From a virus, in the IMG/VR virus record IMGVR_UViG_3300020445_000072, positions 1-24,223 of that record: DNA of 24,223 bases, one strand, 5' to 3'. Position numbers and translations under genes: made by a program. Below the pieces are notes generated by a model. It was not told where the DNA came from. It saw nothing but the letters and a program-made list of their open reading frames with translations, and did not search any database. Positions 1 to 7,132 of this stretch are shown piece after piece (the first letter of the stretch is position 1; each line of letters starts with the position of its first letter).

Positions 1-2013
1 ACCATCTTGTCTTGCACCGATTGTATAACCCTGTACTCTTGTTGTTGGTGGTGATGCTTGAGTTGTATAACCATATAGGTACAATCTTGTTCCAGGAGTA
101 CCACCCTGTCCTGCTAATGCAGCGTTAATTGTTTTAGTTCTTGATATGTCAATGTTAACCCAGTTAACAGAAGTTTCTTCACCAAATATTACGTTACCAT
201 TAATAGTTGCTGTGTTTGCACCCGTTAGAGTAACAACTCTTGTATTAGTATTGACTGAACCAACTGTTGCTCCTGTAGCAATACCAGTACCATGAACTGC
301 AACACCTTCTATAACACCGTTAACACTACCATCATTGGTAAGTGTAATTGTTGATGCTCCATTAACACCTGTAGCAGTAGTTGAAATAACATTAAGTGCT
401 TTAGGTGGAACTACGTGAGTTATAGCACCTGCCTTATCTTTAGAGAATGCTTTTGATTTAAATCCAGCAGATCTAAGTGCAATACTACCAAAGTTACTAT
501 TACTATTAGTAATAGACATGTCAGCACCTCTGAAAGCAGAGAAGTGTGCAAAGTATCCAACAGCGAACACCGAGACTGCTTGAATGAATGCGTCATCAGA
601 TGCCCTAATGTGCATATGACCCCATCCTTTACGGTATTCAGCGAAACCGTCTAAGTGAGCACCATCTCCAGCAGTTGCTACGTCATAGTTACCAGTTGAT
701 GCGTTATATCTTACAAATGCTCTGTCGTCTTTCTGTAGTGATAGTCCAGTAAACTGTGCCACAACCATTGATTTGAAACCAGTTGCTTTAGCACCGTTTG
801 CATGCATACCATTCATACCCCATACAGAACGTAGGGATAGGTTAAAGGCATAAGGTGATGCTGAGTCAACAGTGTCAATCTCAGTCTTAACAGTTATATT
901 AGTACCTACAGCATTTCCTGTAGGTTCACTTGCCATCTGATAAGTAAAGACATTACCTGATGCTGAAGTGACGGTGAAAGATCCATTATAGACTGTTGCA
1001 TCAACTTCGGATTGTGGTCCCGTTGATCCTGTAACACCAGATATATTAATGTTAACGCCAACAGAGAAACCGTGATCTCTTGGGTTGTCGAACTCATCAA
1101 CAGTGACTGCCGTCGCAGTTTGACCATTTCTTGTGACCTGTAAGACTCTGTATTCATCAGATATAGGACCAACAATTCTGTTTTCTTCTACTCTTGCCTG
1201 TAATTGGTCTGTTGAAGGATCACCAGATGTATCAGGTATAGTAGCGAATGCTTTAGATACCTTCTGATAATATATGTCTAAGTCTGTTCTTGTTAGAATA
1301 TTAGGAACAGCAGAATAATCTGCATTAGGTACAGTTCCGTCAGATATTAGTGTTGATAAAGGATTTAAACCGTCTGCAAACTCAAAACAGGTCAATCTAT
1401 GGTGGGAAAATTTTGGAGGTATAGTCTCAACACTATCGGGTTTAAAGTAGACCCCCTCTTCAATACCATCAAAGAATGAGAACTGCCAGAAGTAAGTACC
1501 ACCAGTTACCTTGAAGATTGCAGTAGTAGGAGGAATTTGTGCTTCAGTGTTAATACCTTTTGCAGCATATGTTGTAGGATAAGGTATATACATTGGTCGT
1601 ATCTTAGTACGACGTAAGTCTAATCCAACAACAGAACAACCTCTGGGAACGATAACGCCTCCTTCGGTTGAGTTATACTTATATAATACGTTATTTGCAG
1701 ATGTTAAATCTAAGTTTGAGTTAGAGTCAATAGGTGGAACATTGGTATATAAAACTTCACCAGGTCTATTGTCTATCTGATATTCAGCAGGATATAACAT
1801 GATGCTGAATGCATCAAATTCGTCATTACTTAAACCAACTCTATATGAAAATCTTGCTACTTCTAAAAAGGCACGTTGCAACGTCTTAAATGGACGCAAA
1901 GCAGAGTTACCTCTGTTGTCAATCGCATCAGAAGCATCAAAGTCGTCTGGGTTGACGTAGATAATACGTCCCGTACGGGACGTAATAATATTCTTTAACC
2001 TAGTTAGTGACAT
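1..2013 (-). CDS. Large virion structural protein, probable beta-helix fibre/spike (C-terminus outside window)
   Basis: The frame is open from an ATG at 2013 through 671 codons to the window edge without a stop, so the C-terminus is missing. Near the N-terminus (about residues 35-75) the pattern Gly-x-x-x-x-x-Pro-Phe-Lys-Thr-Leu-Gln, followed by a hydrophobic strand and Pro-Ala-Glu-Tyr, looks like the entry of right-handed beta-helix fibre or spike proteins. The remainder is rich in Gly, Thr, Asn and short beta-prone segments, with no signal peptide or membrane segment. It is the third of three large leftward structural genes, lies 38 nt after the previous stop, and has its own late promoter box plus an AGG 3-4 nt before the ATG. 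Large proteins of this type are common in cyanomyoviruses. I see no enzymatic motif, so the exact location in the virion (fibre or baseplate-attached appendage) is inferred. Confidence 0.8.
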   Translation of the reverse strand, partial: MSLTRLKNIITSRTGRIIYVNPDDFDASDAIDNRGNSALRPFKTLQRAFLEVARFSYRVGLSNDEFDAFSIMLYPAEYQIDNRPGEVLYTNVPPIDSNSNLDLTSANNVLYKYNSTEGGVIVPRGCSVVGLDLRRTKIRPMYIPYPTTYAAKGINTEAQIPPTTAIFKVTGGTYFWQFSFFDGIEEGVYFKPDSVETIPPKFSHHRLTCFEFADGLNPLSTLISDGTVPNADYSAVPNILTRTDLDIYYQKVSKAFATIPDTSGDPSTDQLQARVEENRIVGPISDEYRVLQVTRNGQTATAVTVDEFDNPRDHGFSVGVNINISGVTGSTGPQSEVDATVYNGSFTVTSASGNVFTYQMASEPTGNAVGTNITVKTEIDTVDSASPYAFNLSLRSVWGMNGMHANGAKATGFKSMVVAQFTGLSLQKDDRAFVRYNASTGNYDVATAGDGAHLDGFAEYRKGWGHMHIRASDDAFIQAVSVFAVGYFAHFSAFRGADMSITNSNSNFGSIALRSAGFKSKAFSKDKAGAITHVVPPKALNVISTTATGVNGASTITLTNDGSVNGVIEGVAVHGTGIATGATVGSVNTNTRVVTLTGANTATINGNVIFGEETSVNWVNIDISRTKTINAALAGQGGTPGTRLYLYGYTTQASPPTTRVQGYTIGARQDG
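1965..1984. repeat. Perfect 20-bp palindrome inside the 5' end of the structural gene
   Basis: The 20 bases TACGTCCCGTACGGGACGTA equal their own reverse complement. They lie about 30-50 nt inside the coding sequence of the gene that starts at 2013 and are GC-rich in an AT-rich region. The transcript could form a short hairpin near the start codon. No function is known. Confidence 0.8.
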
Positions 2014-2035
2014 TACCTATTTACGTGCTTTTAGT

Positions 2036-2042
2036 TATTTAT
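2036..2042 (-). promoter_or_regulatory. T4-type late promoter box ATAAATA
   Basis: The minus strand reads ATAAATA, with its first base 29 nt upstream of the ATG at 2013. This matches the spacing of the other late boxes in the window and the T4 late consensus TATAAATA. It sits just after the stop of the upstream gene. Confidence 0.65.
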
Positions 2043-2051
2043 TGATGGAAT

Positions 2052-3539
2052 CTAACCTGAACCACCGCCACCAACTGTAGCAGCAGGATCGAAGACTCTT
2101 GTAACAAAGGATGTAGAAGTATCCTCAAAACCAATCAAACTAAATGCATTGTTTTGTGAATTACTCTCTATCACCAATCTTTCACCAGGTCCAATTACCA
2201 GAGAGGTAATCTTAATTACATTATTTGCAGCATTATCATTATTAATATAGAGATAGTTTGATGCCTCTACAGCAGCAGTTGCAACACCAACACTACTTAC
2301 AGTTACCGTATTCCTTGTAGTAGAACCAACTTTCGGATTATCCCTGAAAGTATTAGTACCTGCAAAATCAGCAGAGTTAGTACCCTTGACGACATATGCA
2401 GTTGTACCACTATAACTACGGATGTATCCATAAGGACCAGCAGTTACAGAAGATACTGTATATGTTGTACCACTATGAGTGAACTGATCTGAACCACCTG
2501 ACCAATCTCCCTCAATGTCATAAACATATAATGAATCATATGTGTATGTTGAAGAAGTTGTAAATAGGCGATCTGATCCACCATAGTTAGCATTAGCAGC
2601 AGTACCAGTACCACCATCATAATAGTAATAACTTGATGCTAAGGTAGCATTTGCTGAAAGATCATATTGAACATACGCACCACTGGATCCAGCAGTACCA
2701 TTGGTAGTCTTACCAGTAGTATATTCAGTACCATCATCAGAGTTACCAGCAGTACCATCAGGTCCCCACTCACCATTCACTGTGTCAGAGATTCCAAAGT
2801 CTCTACCACTCATTGAAGCATCAGCAACGTTAAAACGATATGCTCTATCCCCAAATATTGTGAAAGTAGTACCTAAGTAAAGGTCATATGTTCCACCAGC
2901 AGTTGTAGTTGAGAAAGCAAATTCATTATTTGCTGTACCAACACCACCAGATGCAATAGTACCAGTAGCACCACCAGATGCAGTTACAGAGTCACCTGCT
3001 ACAAATTCTGCTCCAGATCCCGCAAGTGTTGTAGGACCAATATAAACATTAGTTGTACCAGATCCTACTGCTGCTGCATATATTGTTGCTGTTGCTGTAT
3101 TACCACCACTTCCTTTAACTATAGTCTCTCCAACTGCGGGAGTACCACTAACTGATTCTAATGTTATCTGACGAATAGCAAATGTTTTTACAAATACTTC
3201 TGTGTATGGTGCAATGTAATACGATTCAAACTTAAACGACTTTTCTCCAGTCGTTGAAGTTAATAATGTACTACCTGCTAATGTTGCAGCAGCAGGAACA
3301 GGAGTGTTAAGATTTACCCTATATCCTGAAATTATATCACCTTTATGCAACGCATAAGTCGATGCATCTAAAGTTAATTTTTGATCATAATCTTTAAGAG
3401 CGAGATCCCACTGGGATGCCGATCCATCGTTTGTTATATTTAATACAGCACTTGCGGAAGCGTCAATAGGTGCAGCATACAGGACTGTGTTTGTCGTCGC
3501 TGCAGGTTTCGCTTGTGCTAAGAGTCCTTGATCTGCCAT
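2052..3539 (-). CDS. Virion structural protein, Gly/Ser/Thr-rich appendage
   Basis: This 495-residue protein starts at an ATG 6 nt after the stop of the upstream 440-residue gene. It has no clear Shine-Dalgarno and so is probably translationally coupled. The first 125 residues look like a folded domain (alternating hydrophobic strands, few glycines). From about 125 on, the sequence is rich in Gly, Ser, Thr, Ala and Tyr, with short beta-strands separated by Gly-containing turns, ending in a Gly-rich tail. No catalytic motif, signal peptide or membrane segment is visible. Composition and position between two fibre-like genes indicate a late virion protein of the adhesin or fibre type. I do not recognise a specific T4 counterpart. 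Confidence 0.75.
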   Translation of the reverse strand: MADQGLLAQAKPAATTNTVLYAAPIDASASAVLNITNDGSASQWDLALKDYDQKLTLDASTYALHKGDIISGYRVNLNTPVPAAATLAGSTLLTSTTGEKSFKFESYYIAPYTEVFVKTFAIRQITLESVSGTPAVGETIVKGSGGNTATATIYAAAVGSGTTNVYIGPTTLAGSGAEFVAGDSVTASGGATGTIASGGVGTANNEFAFSTTTAGGTYDLYLGTTFTIFGDRAYRFNVADASMSGRDFGISDTVNGEWGPDGTAGNSDDGTEYTTGKTTNGTAGSSGAYVQYDLSANATLASSYYYYDGGTGTAANANYGGSDRLFTTSSTYTYDSLYVYDIEGDWSGGSDQFTHSGTTYTVSSVTAGPYGYIRSYSGTTAYVVKGTNSADFAGTNTFRDNPKVGSTTRNTVTVSSVGVATAAVEASNYLYINNDNAANNVIKITSLVIGPGERLVIESNSQNNAFSLIGFEDTSTSFVTRVFDPAATVGGGGSG

Positions 3540-3545
3540 TGTTAA

Positions 3546-4868
3546 TTAGAATCCAGCGTAGAAAAATTGTTGTTGTCTTGTTAACCCAGTAAGGTTGTTT
3601 GCTCCAATACCAGCACCAAATGTAACATCTTCAAGAGTTACGTTTTCAGTAGACAGTAGTGTAGCATCAGCATCTGGGAACTTAATAGTTCGAGGACCAG
3701 TGATCCCTTCAGCAGAAAGAACAACTGATGCAGCAACATTAGTTGAGTCTTTCAACGACATGTTATACATTGATTTATAGTATAACCCTTGGTCGCCTCT
3801 TTCGGTAACTATTATATTATGGTTACCAGATCTATTTAGGTTATTGGTTGGAGGAACCTGAAAACTCTCGTTTGATAATGTGTTCTGATTACTAAGATCG
3901 AATGTAATCTTTTTCGTTACGTCAGTTACATCTGCAAGTTGCAGTGCCTTGAAACTTTTGTTAGAAAGAATCTGTGTAGTATCTTCCATTACAACAGTAC
4001 CACTCTGGTCAGGCATCGTTAAGATCCTGTTAGAGGTTACATTGTCAGTATTCCACTGAACATATGCTGTTGCAGTTTCTGCGTTAGCAGCAAGTTTCAT
4101 ATTAACGAAAGTCTTACTTAATGCAGTTTGCTCTGCTTTAGTATCAAGTATAGTAGATGATGTAGCAGTTGGTTCAGCAGTTGTAGTTACTGATCCAGCA
4201 TCAGGTAAGAAATAAGAACGACGAGCACCTGAAGTAGTTGCCCAGTTAATCTGGAAAATTGCTTCTTCAGTCCCGTCAACGATAACAAAGTTATTCTCAT
4301 TAATAAGAATAGTTTTGTTAGTCAATGTTTGTTGTGTATCAGCACCAACAAGTGTAGTACCGTTACCAGAGGTAATAGCAGGTAATGTCATGATTCTGGT
4401 ATTAGTACCAGTACCAACATTACTTACCTCAAATCTTGCTTTTGGTCCTTGAGCATCTTCTAAAATGAAAGAACCATCTTCCATTAAGAATTGTCCCGTT
4501 ACTTTAACAGCACCCGTACCTTTAGGTGCGAGAACAATATCAGTATTTGTCGCAACGTCATCCTGTGCAGTCATGTATAATGATGTACTGCTGTTACCGT
4601 TATCAATACGGGAACAATAGAAACCACCATCACCAAATGCGATACCCAACTGATCATATGCTGTCTGGTAGAAACCTGTGTCTCTATCCAAATCAAAAGC
4701 TATTCCAGGTGCTGCCTTTGTACCTTGCGATACACCTCTAAACAACTGATTAACTTTTGCTTTCCTATTAGGAATCAATGGATCAGATACCACAACAGGA
4801 AGAATCGCTTCTCCTGACAAGTTGGAGTCTGATATTGTTTCTAACTGTGATATCTTCTTAGTTGCCAC
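3546..4868 (-). CDS. Tail-fibre-like structural protein with degenerate internal repeats
   Basis: This 440-residue protein starts at a GTG; an in-frame TGA two codons upstream excludes a longer start. The N-terminal block (about 1-60) resembles a virion attachment domain. Residues 60-125 contain Asp-Thr-Gly-Phe and Pro-Lys-Gly-Thr-Gly-Ala, motifs common in phage fibre proteins. From about 158 a degenerate unit recurs: a strand of the form Arg-x-x-x-hydrophobic-Pro-Asp/Ala, a Gly/Thr turn, then Leu-x-Asn/Ser-Lys-Thr/Ser-Phe. Repeats begin near residues 158, 217, 281 and 393. It is the first gene of the leftward structural block and follows the one exact TATAAATA late box. I call it a fibre or fibre-associated protein; which fibre is unknown. 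Confidence 0.75.
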   Translation of the reverse strand: MATKKISQLETISDSNLSGEAILPVVVSDPLIPNRKAKVNQLFRGVSQGTKAAPGIAFDLDRDTGFYQTAYDQLGIAFGDGGFYCSRIDNGNSSTSLYMTAQDDVATNTDIVLAPKGTGAVKVTGQFLMEDGSFILEDAQGPKARFEVSNVGTGTNTRIMTLPAITSGNGTTLVGADTQQTLTNKTILINENNFVIVDGTEEAIFQINWATTSGARRSYFLPDAGSVTTTAEPTATSSTILDTKAEQTALSKTFVNMKLAANAETATAYVQWNTDNVTSNRILTMPDQSGTVVMEDTTQILSNKSFKALQLADVTDVTKKITFDLSNQNTLSNESFQVPPTNNLNRSGNHNIIVTERGDQGLYYKSMYNMSLKDSTNVAASVVLSAEGITGPRTIKFPDADATLLSTENVTLEDVTFGAGIGANNLTGLTRQQQFFYAGF

Positions 4869-4878
4869 GAATCATCAT
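4858..4878 (-). other. Six-residue leader ORF overlapping the GTG start of the fibre gene
   Basis: The minus strand contains ATGATG followed by four codons and TAA, which would make a six-residue peptide. An AGGA lies 6 nt upstream of the first ATG, a better ribosome-binding arrangement than that of the GTG at 4868. The leader ORF terminates 8 nt past the start of the GTG codon, so termination-reinitiation is possible. There is no direct evidence of translation. Confidence 0.35.
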
Positions 4879-4895
4879 ACGTTTTCCTACAGATC

Positions 4896-4903
4896 TATTT
4901 ATA
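4896..4903 (-). promoter_or_regulatory. Exact T4 late promoter consensus TATAAATA
   Basis: The minus strand reads TATAAATA, the full T4 late consensus. It overlaps the TAA stop of the NifU-like gene. It lies 24 nt before the leader ATG at 4878 and 34 nt before the GTG at 4868, and would drive the structural block to its left. Confidence 0.75.
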
Positions 4904-5138
4904 CCGATACCACTTGTGTTACTTCAGGAAATCGTTCTTTAATTAATTTCTCGACACCCATAGTCATAGTCTGAGCACTCATAGCACATCCTACACAATT
5001 ACCAAGGAGTCTAACCATAACGACTGGTCCGTCTTTAAGGTAATCTATTGCAACATATTCGAGCATCCCACCATCCATTTCAATGTAGGGACGTATCTCG
5101 TTAAGTACGTTGTTGACATTTAAATCGTTTAGTTCCAT
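4899..5138 (-). CDS. NifU-like C-terminal (Nfu) Fe-S scaffold protein
   Basis: The 79 residues match the Nfu/NifU C-terminal domain over its whole length: an N-terminal helix with Ile-Arg-Pro-Tyr, then Asp-Gly-Gly, a strand, Val-Arg-Leu-Leu-Gly-Asn-Cys, and the cluster-binding Cys-x-x-Cys (C48 and C51) followed by a helix and Pro-Glu-Val. Members of this family carry an Fe-S cluster at a dimer interface and hand it to apo-proteins. The phage version is a stand-alone domain without the NifU N-terminal or central domains. It overlaps the preceding 53-residue gene by 10 nt and is last in the leftward early cluster that also encodes a [2Fe-2S] ferredoxin, a plausible client. The family assignment is strong; the client is inferred. 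Confidence 0.88.
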   Translation of the reverse strand: MELNDLNVNNVLNEIRPYIEMDGGMLEYVAIDYLKDGPVVMVRLLGNCVGCAMSAQTMTMGVEKLIKERFPEVTQVVSV

Positions 5139-5290
5139 ATTCTTTTTAATTGTCTTACATCAGTAACACCAAACTGTGCCTTACATACATTCTCTGCATC
5201 TTCTCTAAGATTAGATACAGACAGAAATTCCACCTTCTGCAACCTATTGGAAGGTAATAGAATATATGCTTCCCATTTAATAGGTTTCAT
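5129..5290 (-). CDS. Small conserved-looking phage protein, 53 residues
   Basis: An ATG at 5290 opens 53 codons to a TAA at 5129-5131. The start overlaps the pcyA stop as ATGA and the end overlaps the NifU-like start by 10 nt, so it fits tightly into the operon; this packing is the main evidence that it is real. The protein has an N-terminal strand-like Trp-Glu-Ala-Tyr-Ile-Leu-Leu segment, then a helix, Cys-Lys-Ala-Gln-Phe-Gly-Val, and a basic end. No membrane segment or known motif is visible. Function unknown. Confidence 0.65.
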   Translation of the reverse strand: MKPIKWEAYILLPSNRLQKVEFLSVSNLREDAENVCKAQFGVTDVRQLKRIWN

Positions 5291-5952
5291 GGAGTACAGA
5301 ATAGTATATTATTAATATAACCGTCTGCCCATTCCTTATCAAACCACTTAGAAAGAACTGCTAATGTCTTAGGATTCTTTCTCTGTTGTATAGAGTATCT
5401 AATTTGGTCTGCCTTACGTTGTTCTGTTGTTAATGGTGATCCTTTTTCAGCACTCTTAACAGCATCACAGTATATAATAAGGTATTCCATTAATACATCA
5501 AGGAATTTTCTTTGTTCTTCTACATCCCTTATACGTTGAAATTTCATATAAGGTGAGAATATATCACCCCATTCTGGTAAAGGACGAGGTTCTTTAAAAT
5601 TGAATACACTACAGATAGGTTCTATCTTCTCATAAATGTATTCTGATCCCGTAATAGGTGATACATCAACTATCGCAGCAGTAACTACTGTTGGAGTAGC
5701 AATGATATCACATCCAAAAATAGGAAGGTTATAACGAGGATCTGGAAAATACACGCAATGTAATACATCCAAATTTCCTGCCTTAGCAACCTCCAAATGG
5801 ATCTTACGAAGCCCTGTACATTCATGCATCTCATTAGAGATACTAAGATTCTCCCTATGTAACTCAGGGTATTCATTATATAACCATTTTATATTAGGTA
5901 AGTCACCCCAAGAGGTACGAATTACCTTTGCCAAATCATCAACGATAGTCAC
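5287..5952 (-). CDS. pcyA: Phycocyanobilin:ferredoxin oxidoreductase (ferredoxin-dependent bilin reductase)
   Basis: This 221-residue protein covers the whole ferredoxin-dependent bilin reductase fold. It resembles cyanobacterial PcyA in the segment Arg-Lys-x-His-Leu-Glu, Leu-His-Cys-Val, Phe-Pro-Asp-Pro, Leu-Pro-Ile-Phe-Gly-Cys-Asp-Ile and Trp-Gly-x-Ile-Phe-Ser. From memory of Synechocystis PcyA, its catalytic Glu76, His88 and Asp105 correspond here to E54, H65 and D82. Having all three favours PcyA, which reduces biliverdin by four electrons to phycocyanobilin, over the phage enzymes PebS or PcyX. The start is a GTG that shares one base with the TAG of the gene before it. The reaction needs reduced ferredoxin, and petF lies upstream in the same cluster; no heme oxygenase is in the window. 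It is somewhat shorter than host PcyA, mainly at the N-terminus. The exact product needs assay. Confidence 0.85.
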   Translation of the reverse strand: MTIVDDLAKVIRTSWGDLPNIKWLYNEYPELHRENLSISNEMHECTGLRKIHLEVAKAGNLDVLHCVYFPDPRYNLPIFGCDIIATPTVVTAAIVDVSPITGSEYIYEKIEPICSVFNFKEPRPLPEWGDIFSPYMKFQRIRDVEEQRKFLDVLMEYLIIYCDAVKSAEKGSPLTTEQRKADQIRYSIQQRKNPKTLAVLSKWFDKEWADGYINNILFCTP

Positions 5953-6107
5953 TATAGTAAAATTGCTCCGATAACGAATCCTTTAGCAAATGCAAGACAA
6001 AGCATTTGATAGTCTGTGAGTGAAAATTTATCTTGAATTTTTTTTGCGACTTTTTTGTCCCAGTCTTTGATTTTGGTAAGTGCTGCCCCTAACTTAATAT
6101 TCCACAT
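5952..6107 (-). CDS. Small protein with C-terminal hydrophobic helix, 51 residues
   Basis: An ATG at 6107 opens 51 codons to a TAG that shares one base with the pcyA GTG. It has the best ribosome-binding site in the cluster, AAGGAGG 8 nt upstream. The N-terminal half is lysine-rich and amphipathic; the last 18 residues are a hydrophobic stretch that could be one membrane-associated helix. The lysine codons hold a 20-bp sequence that recurs exactly at 23921-23940. Function unknown. Confidence 0.7.
   Translation of the reverse strand: MWNIKLGAALTKIKDWDKKVAKKIQDKFSLTDYQMLCLAFAKGFVIGAILL
6038..6057. repeat. Copy 1 of an exact 20-bp direct repeat
   Basis: The plus strand reads TTTTTTTTGCGACTTTTTTG, identical over 20 bases to 23921-23940. 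Here it lies within the coding sequence of the 51-residue protein, encoding a Lys-Lys-Val-Ala-Lys-Lys stretch. It is low in complexity, but the central GCGAC makes the identity notable. Confidence 0.7.
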
Positions 6108-6110
6108 TGG

Positions 6111-6287
6111 TTAATCCTCCTTTTGTTTGATATCATACTCAATTATGATCTTATTAGATGATCTACCAACGCTATTAAGCGTACTGGTTCTCTCACAGGT
6201 TCCACCAAGACATGCTGCTATTTGCAGTACCTCGGATATCAATTCACCCTGATTCATATGGATGAATTTATCTTCCTCAACTGTCAC
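6111..6287 (-). CDS. Small hypothetical protein, 58 residues (GTG start)
   Basis: The frame is open from a GTG at 6302 to a TAA at 6111. I prefer the GTG at 6287 because GAGG lies 9 nt upstream and the start overlaps the stop of the preceding 45-residue gene; the longer form would have 63 residues. The sequence has an acidic N-terminus, a helix with Glu-Leu-Ile-Ser-Glu-Val-Leu-Gln-Ile-Ala-Ala, a Cys-x4-Cys (Gly-Gly-Thr between), and a C-terminal strand. The two cysteines are too few for a clear metal site. Function unknown; it sits in the early small-gene cluster. Confidence 0.6.
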   Translation of the reverse strand: MTVEEDKFIHMNQGELISEVLQIAACLGGTCERTSTLNSVGRSSNKIIIEYDIKQKED

Positions 6288-6414
6288 TGCCTTTCGCCTC
6301 ACGCATATTTCGATGTAACCTATCTAGTGCTTCTTTAACTTCTGGTGTCTCTTCCCATTCCCAAGTTTCTTCACGTCCCTTCTTGTCGATCTTCTTGAAT
6401 TGTTTCTTCGTCAT
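6277..6414 (-). CDS. Small charged protein, 45 residues
   Basis: An ATG at 6414 opens 45 codons to a TGA at 6277-6279. It overlaps the 56-residue gene at its 5' end and the next gene at its 3' end. The protein is highly charged: a lysine-rich start, then Trp-Glu-Trp-Glu-Glu, then a basic helix. No fold is recognised. Support comes from its fit in a tight chain of overlapping genes and from the lack of any other good frame here. Confidence 0.5.
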   Translation of the reverse strand: MTKKQFKKIDKKGREETWEWEETPEVKEALDRLHRNMREAKGSDS

Positions 6415-6541
6415 GGAGTTTCTTCTCACGCTTGATACGTTTCTTTACCATCTTAGCATAATTTATCTCTTCTGTCGAGTACCATTTCGGATGTTTCTTT
6501 GCTCTCTTAATAATTTTCTTTGCTGCCTTAAGATCCTTCAT
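6371..6541 (-). CDS. Small basic protein, 56 residues
   Basis: An ATG at 6541 opens 56 codons to a TGA at 6371-6373; the start overlaps the end of the 78-residue gene by 14 nt. Residues 1-42 are strongly basic (Lys-Lys-Ile-Ile-Lys-Arg-Ala-Lys-Lys type) with one aromatic Trp-Tyr pair, and the C-terminal 14 residues are acidic. It could be a nucleic-acid-binding or host-interaction peptide, but nothing identifies its role. It continues the chain of overlapping early genes. Confidence 0.55.
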   Translation of the reverse strand: MKDLKAAKKIIKRAKKHPKWYSTEEINYAKMVKKRIKREKKLHDEETIQEDRQEGT

Positions 6542-6764
6542 TCAAATTCATTACCTTTTCTTTACCTCTGAAGTAGGTATTTATAACATCAACCTGATCT
6601 TGATACTTAGCAATCATGTTCAATTCTTCCTCTATTGCCTCTAAAACATTAGAATGTTCTCCAATGCCAGCAGGATTAGTGAGATAGATCTCAACATTTG
6701 CCTTATGCTTTGCTATGTCACCTTTTGCATGTGCTAATAGTGCATTAATAATTTTATCTCTCAT
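6528..6764 (-). CDS. Conserved cyanophage hypothetical protein, 78 residues
   Basis: This is an almost wholly alpha-helical, soluble protein of 78 residues: a helix to about 25 with Ala-His-Ala-Lys-Gly-Asp-Ile, a loop containing Asn-Pro-Ala-Gly-Ile-Gly-Glu-His, then a long helix 38-70. Its ATG shares one base with the ferredoxin stop (TAATG), so the two genes are translationally coupled. I recall proteins of this pattern as widespread in cyanomyovirus genomes, without known function. It has no cysteines and no membrane segment, so it is not an obvious electron-transfer partner despite its position after petF. Confidence 0.75.
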   Translation of the reverse strand: MRDKIINALLAHAKGDIAKHKANVEIYLTNPAGIGEHSNVLEAIEEELNMIAKYQDQVDVINTYFRGKEKVMNLNEGS

Positions 6765-7057
6765 TAGTATAAATTCTCCTCTTGTTCACTTAGTAATGTT
6801 ACTGTATCTGAAGTAGGTAATGCTACACATGTTAGTACATACCCTTCTTCTATTTGATCGTCATCCAAGAAAGATTGCTCTTCTTGATCTACTGTCCCTT
6901 CTACAATTTTCATAGCACATGATGAACATGCACCTGCTCTACATGATGAGGGATGATCCAAACCTGCTTCTTCTAATGCTTCTAATATAAAACTATCAGA
7001 TTCACATTCAAATGTTTCAGTTGATCCATCAGGAGATTGAACAGTAATAGTTGCCAT
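6764..7057 (-). CDS. petF: Plant-type [2Fe-2S] ferredoxin
   Basis: The 97 residues show the plant/cyanobacterial ferredoxin signature: cluster ligands C39, C44 and C47 in Cys-Arg-Ala-Gly-Ala-Cys-Ser-Ser-Cys, and C77 in Leu-Thr-Cys-Val-Ala. The N-terminal beta strands and acidic surface ([11 protein letters not shown]) are also typical. Length equals host PetF (about 97-99), so it is complete. It would take electrons from photosystem I and pass them to ferredoxin-dependent enzymes; PcyA, encoded further down the same leftward cluster, is an obvious recipient. It is followed by the 78-residue gene with a one-base overlap. A 75-nt AT-rich gap with possible -10 elements lies upstream. Confidence 0.95.
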   Translation of the reverse strand: MATITVQSPDGSTETFECESDSFILEALEEAGLDHPSSCRAGACSSCAMKIVEGTVDQEEQSFLDDDQIEEGYVLTCVALPTSDTVTLLSEQEENLY

Positions 7058-7132
7058 AGTAGTAAATTCCCAACAGTATTATATATCACACTTATTGCGA
7101 ATAAATTATACACTATTGAGAATCACTCGCAT
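7058..7132 (-). promoter_or_regulatory. AT-rich leader of petF with two TATAAT-like elements
   Basis: Reading the minus strand from 7132 to 7058, TATAAT occurs twice: about 50 nt and about 25 nt before the petF ATG. Neither has a convincing TTGACA at 16-18 nt. It may hold a weak host-type promoter for petF, or be only a spacer. Confidence 0.35.

Noticed and set aside
906-1175. 89-residue minus-strand frame inside the left-edge gene
   Set aside because: It lies in another frame of a continuous 671-codon structural gene and has no ribosome-binding site or recognisable protein pattern.
5685-5876. 63-residue minus-strand frame within pcyA
   Set aside because: Overlaps the catalytic core of pcyA in another frame; no independent support.
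5287-5952. PebS or PcyX instead of PcyA
   Set aside because: All three PcyA catalytic residues (equivalents of Glu76, His88 and Asp105) are present, and the surrounding motifs follow PcyA. This rests on remembered alignments, so some doubt remains.
7058-7132. Full sigma70 promoter for petF
   Set aside because: Two TATAAT-like elements occur, but no adequate -35 is found at 16-18 nt, so it is listed only as a low-confidence element.
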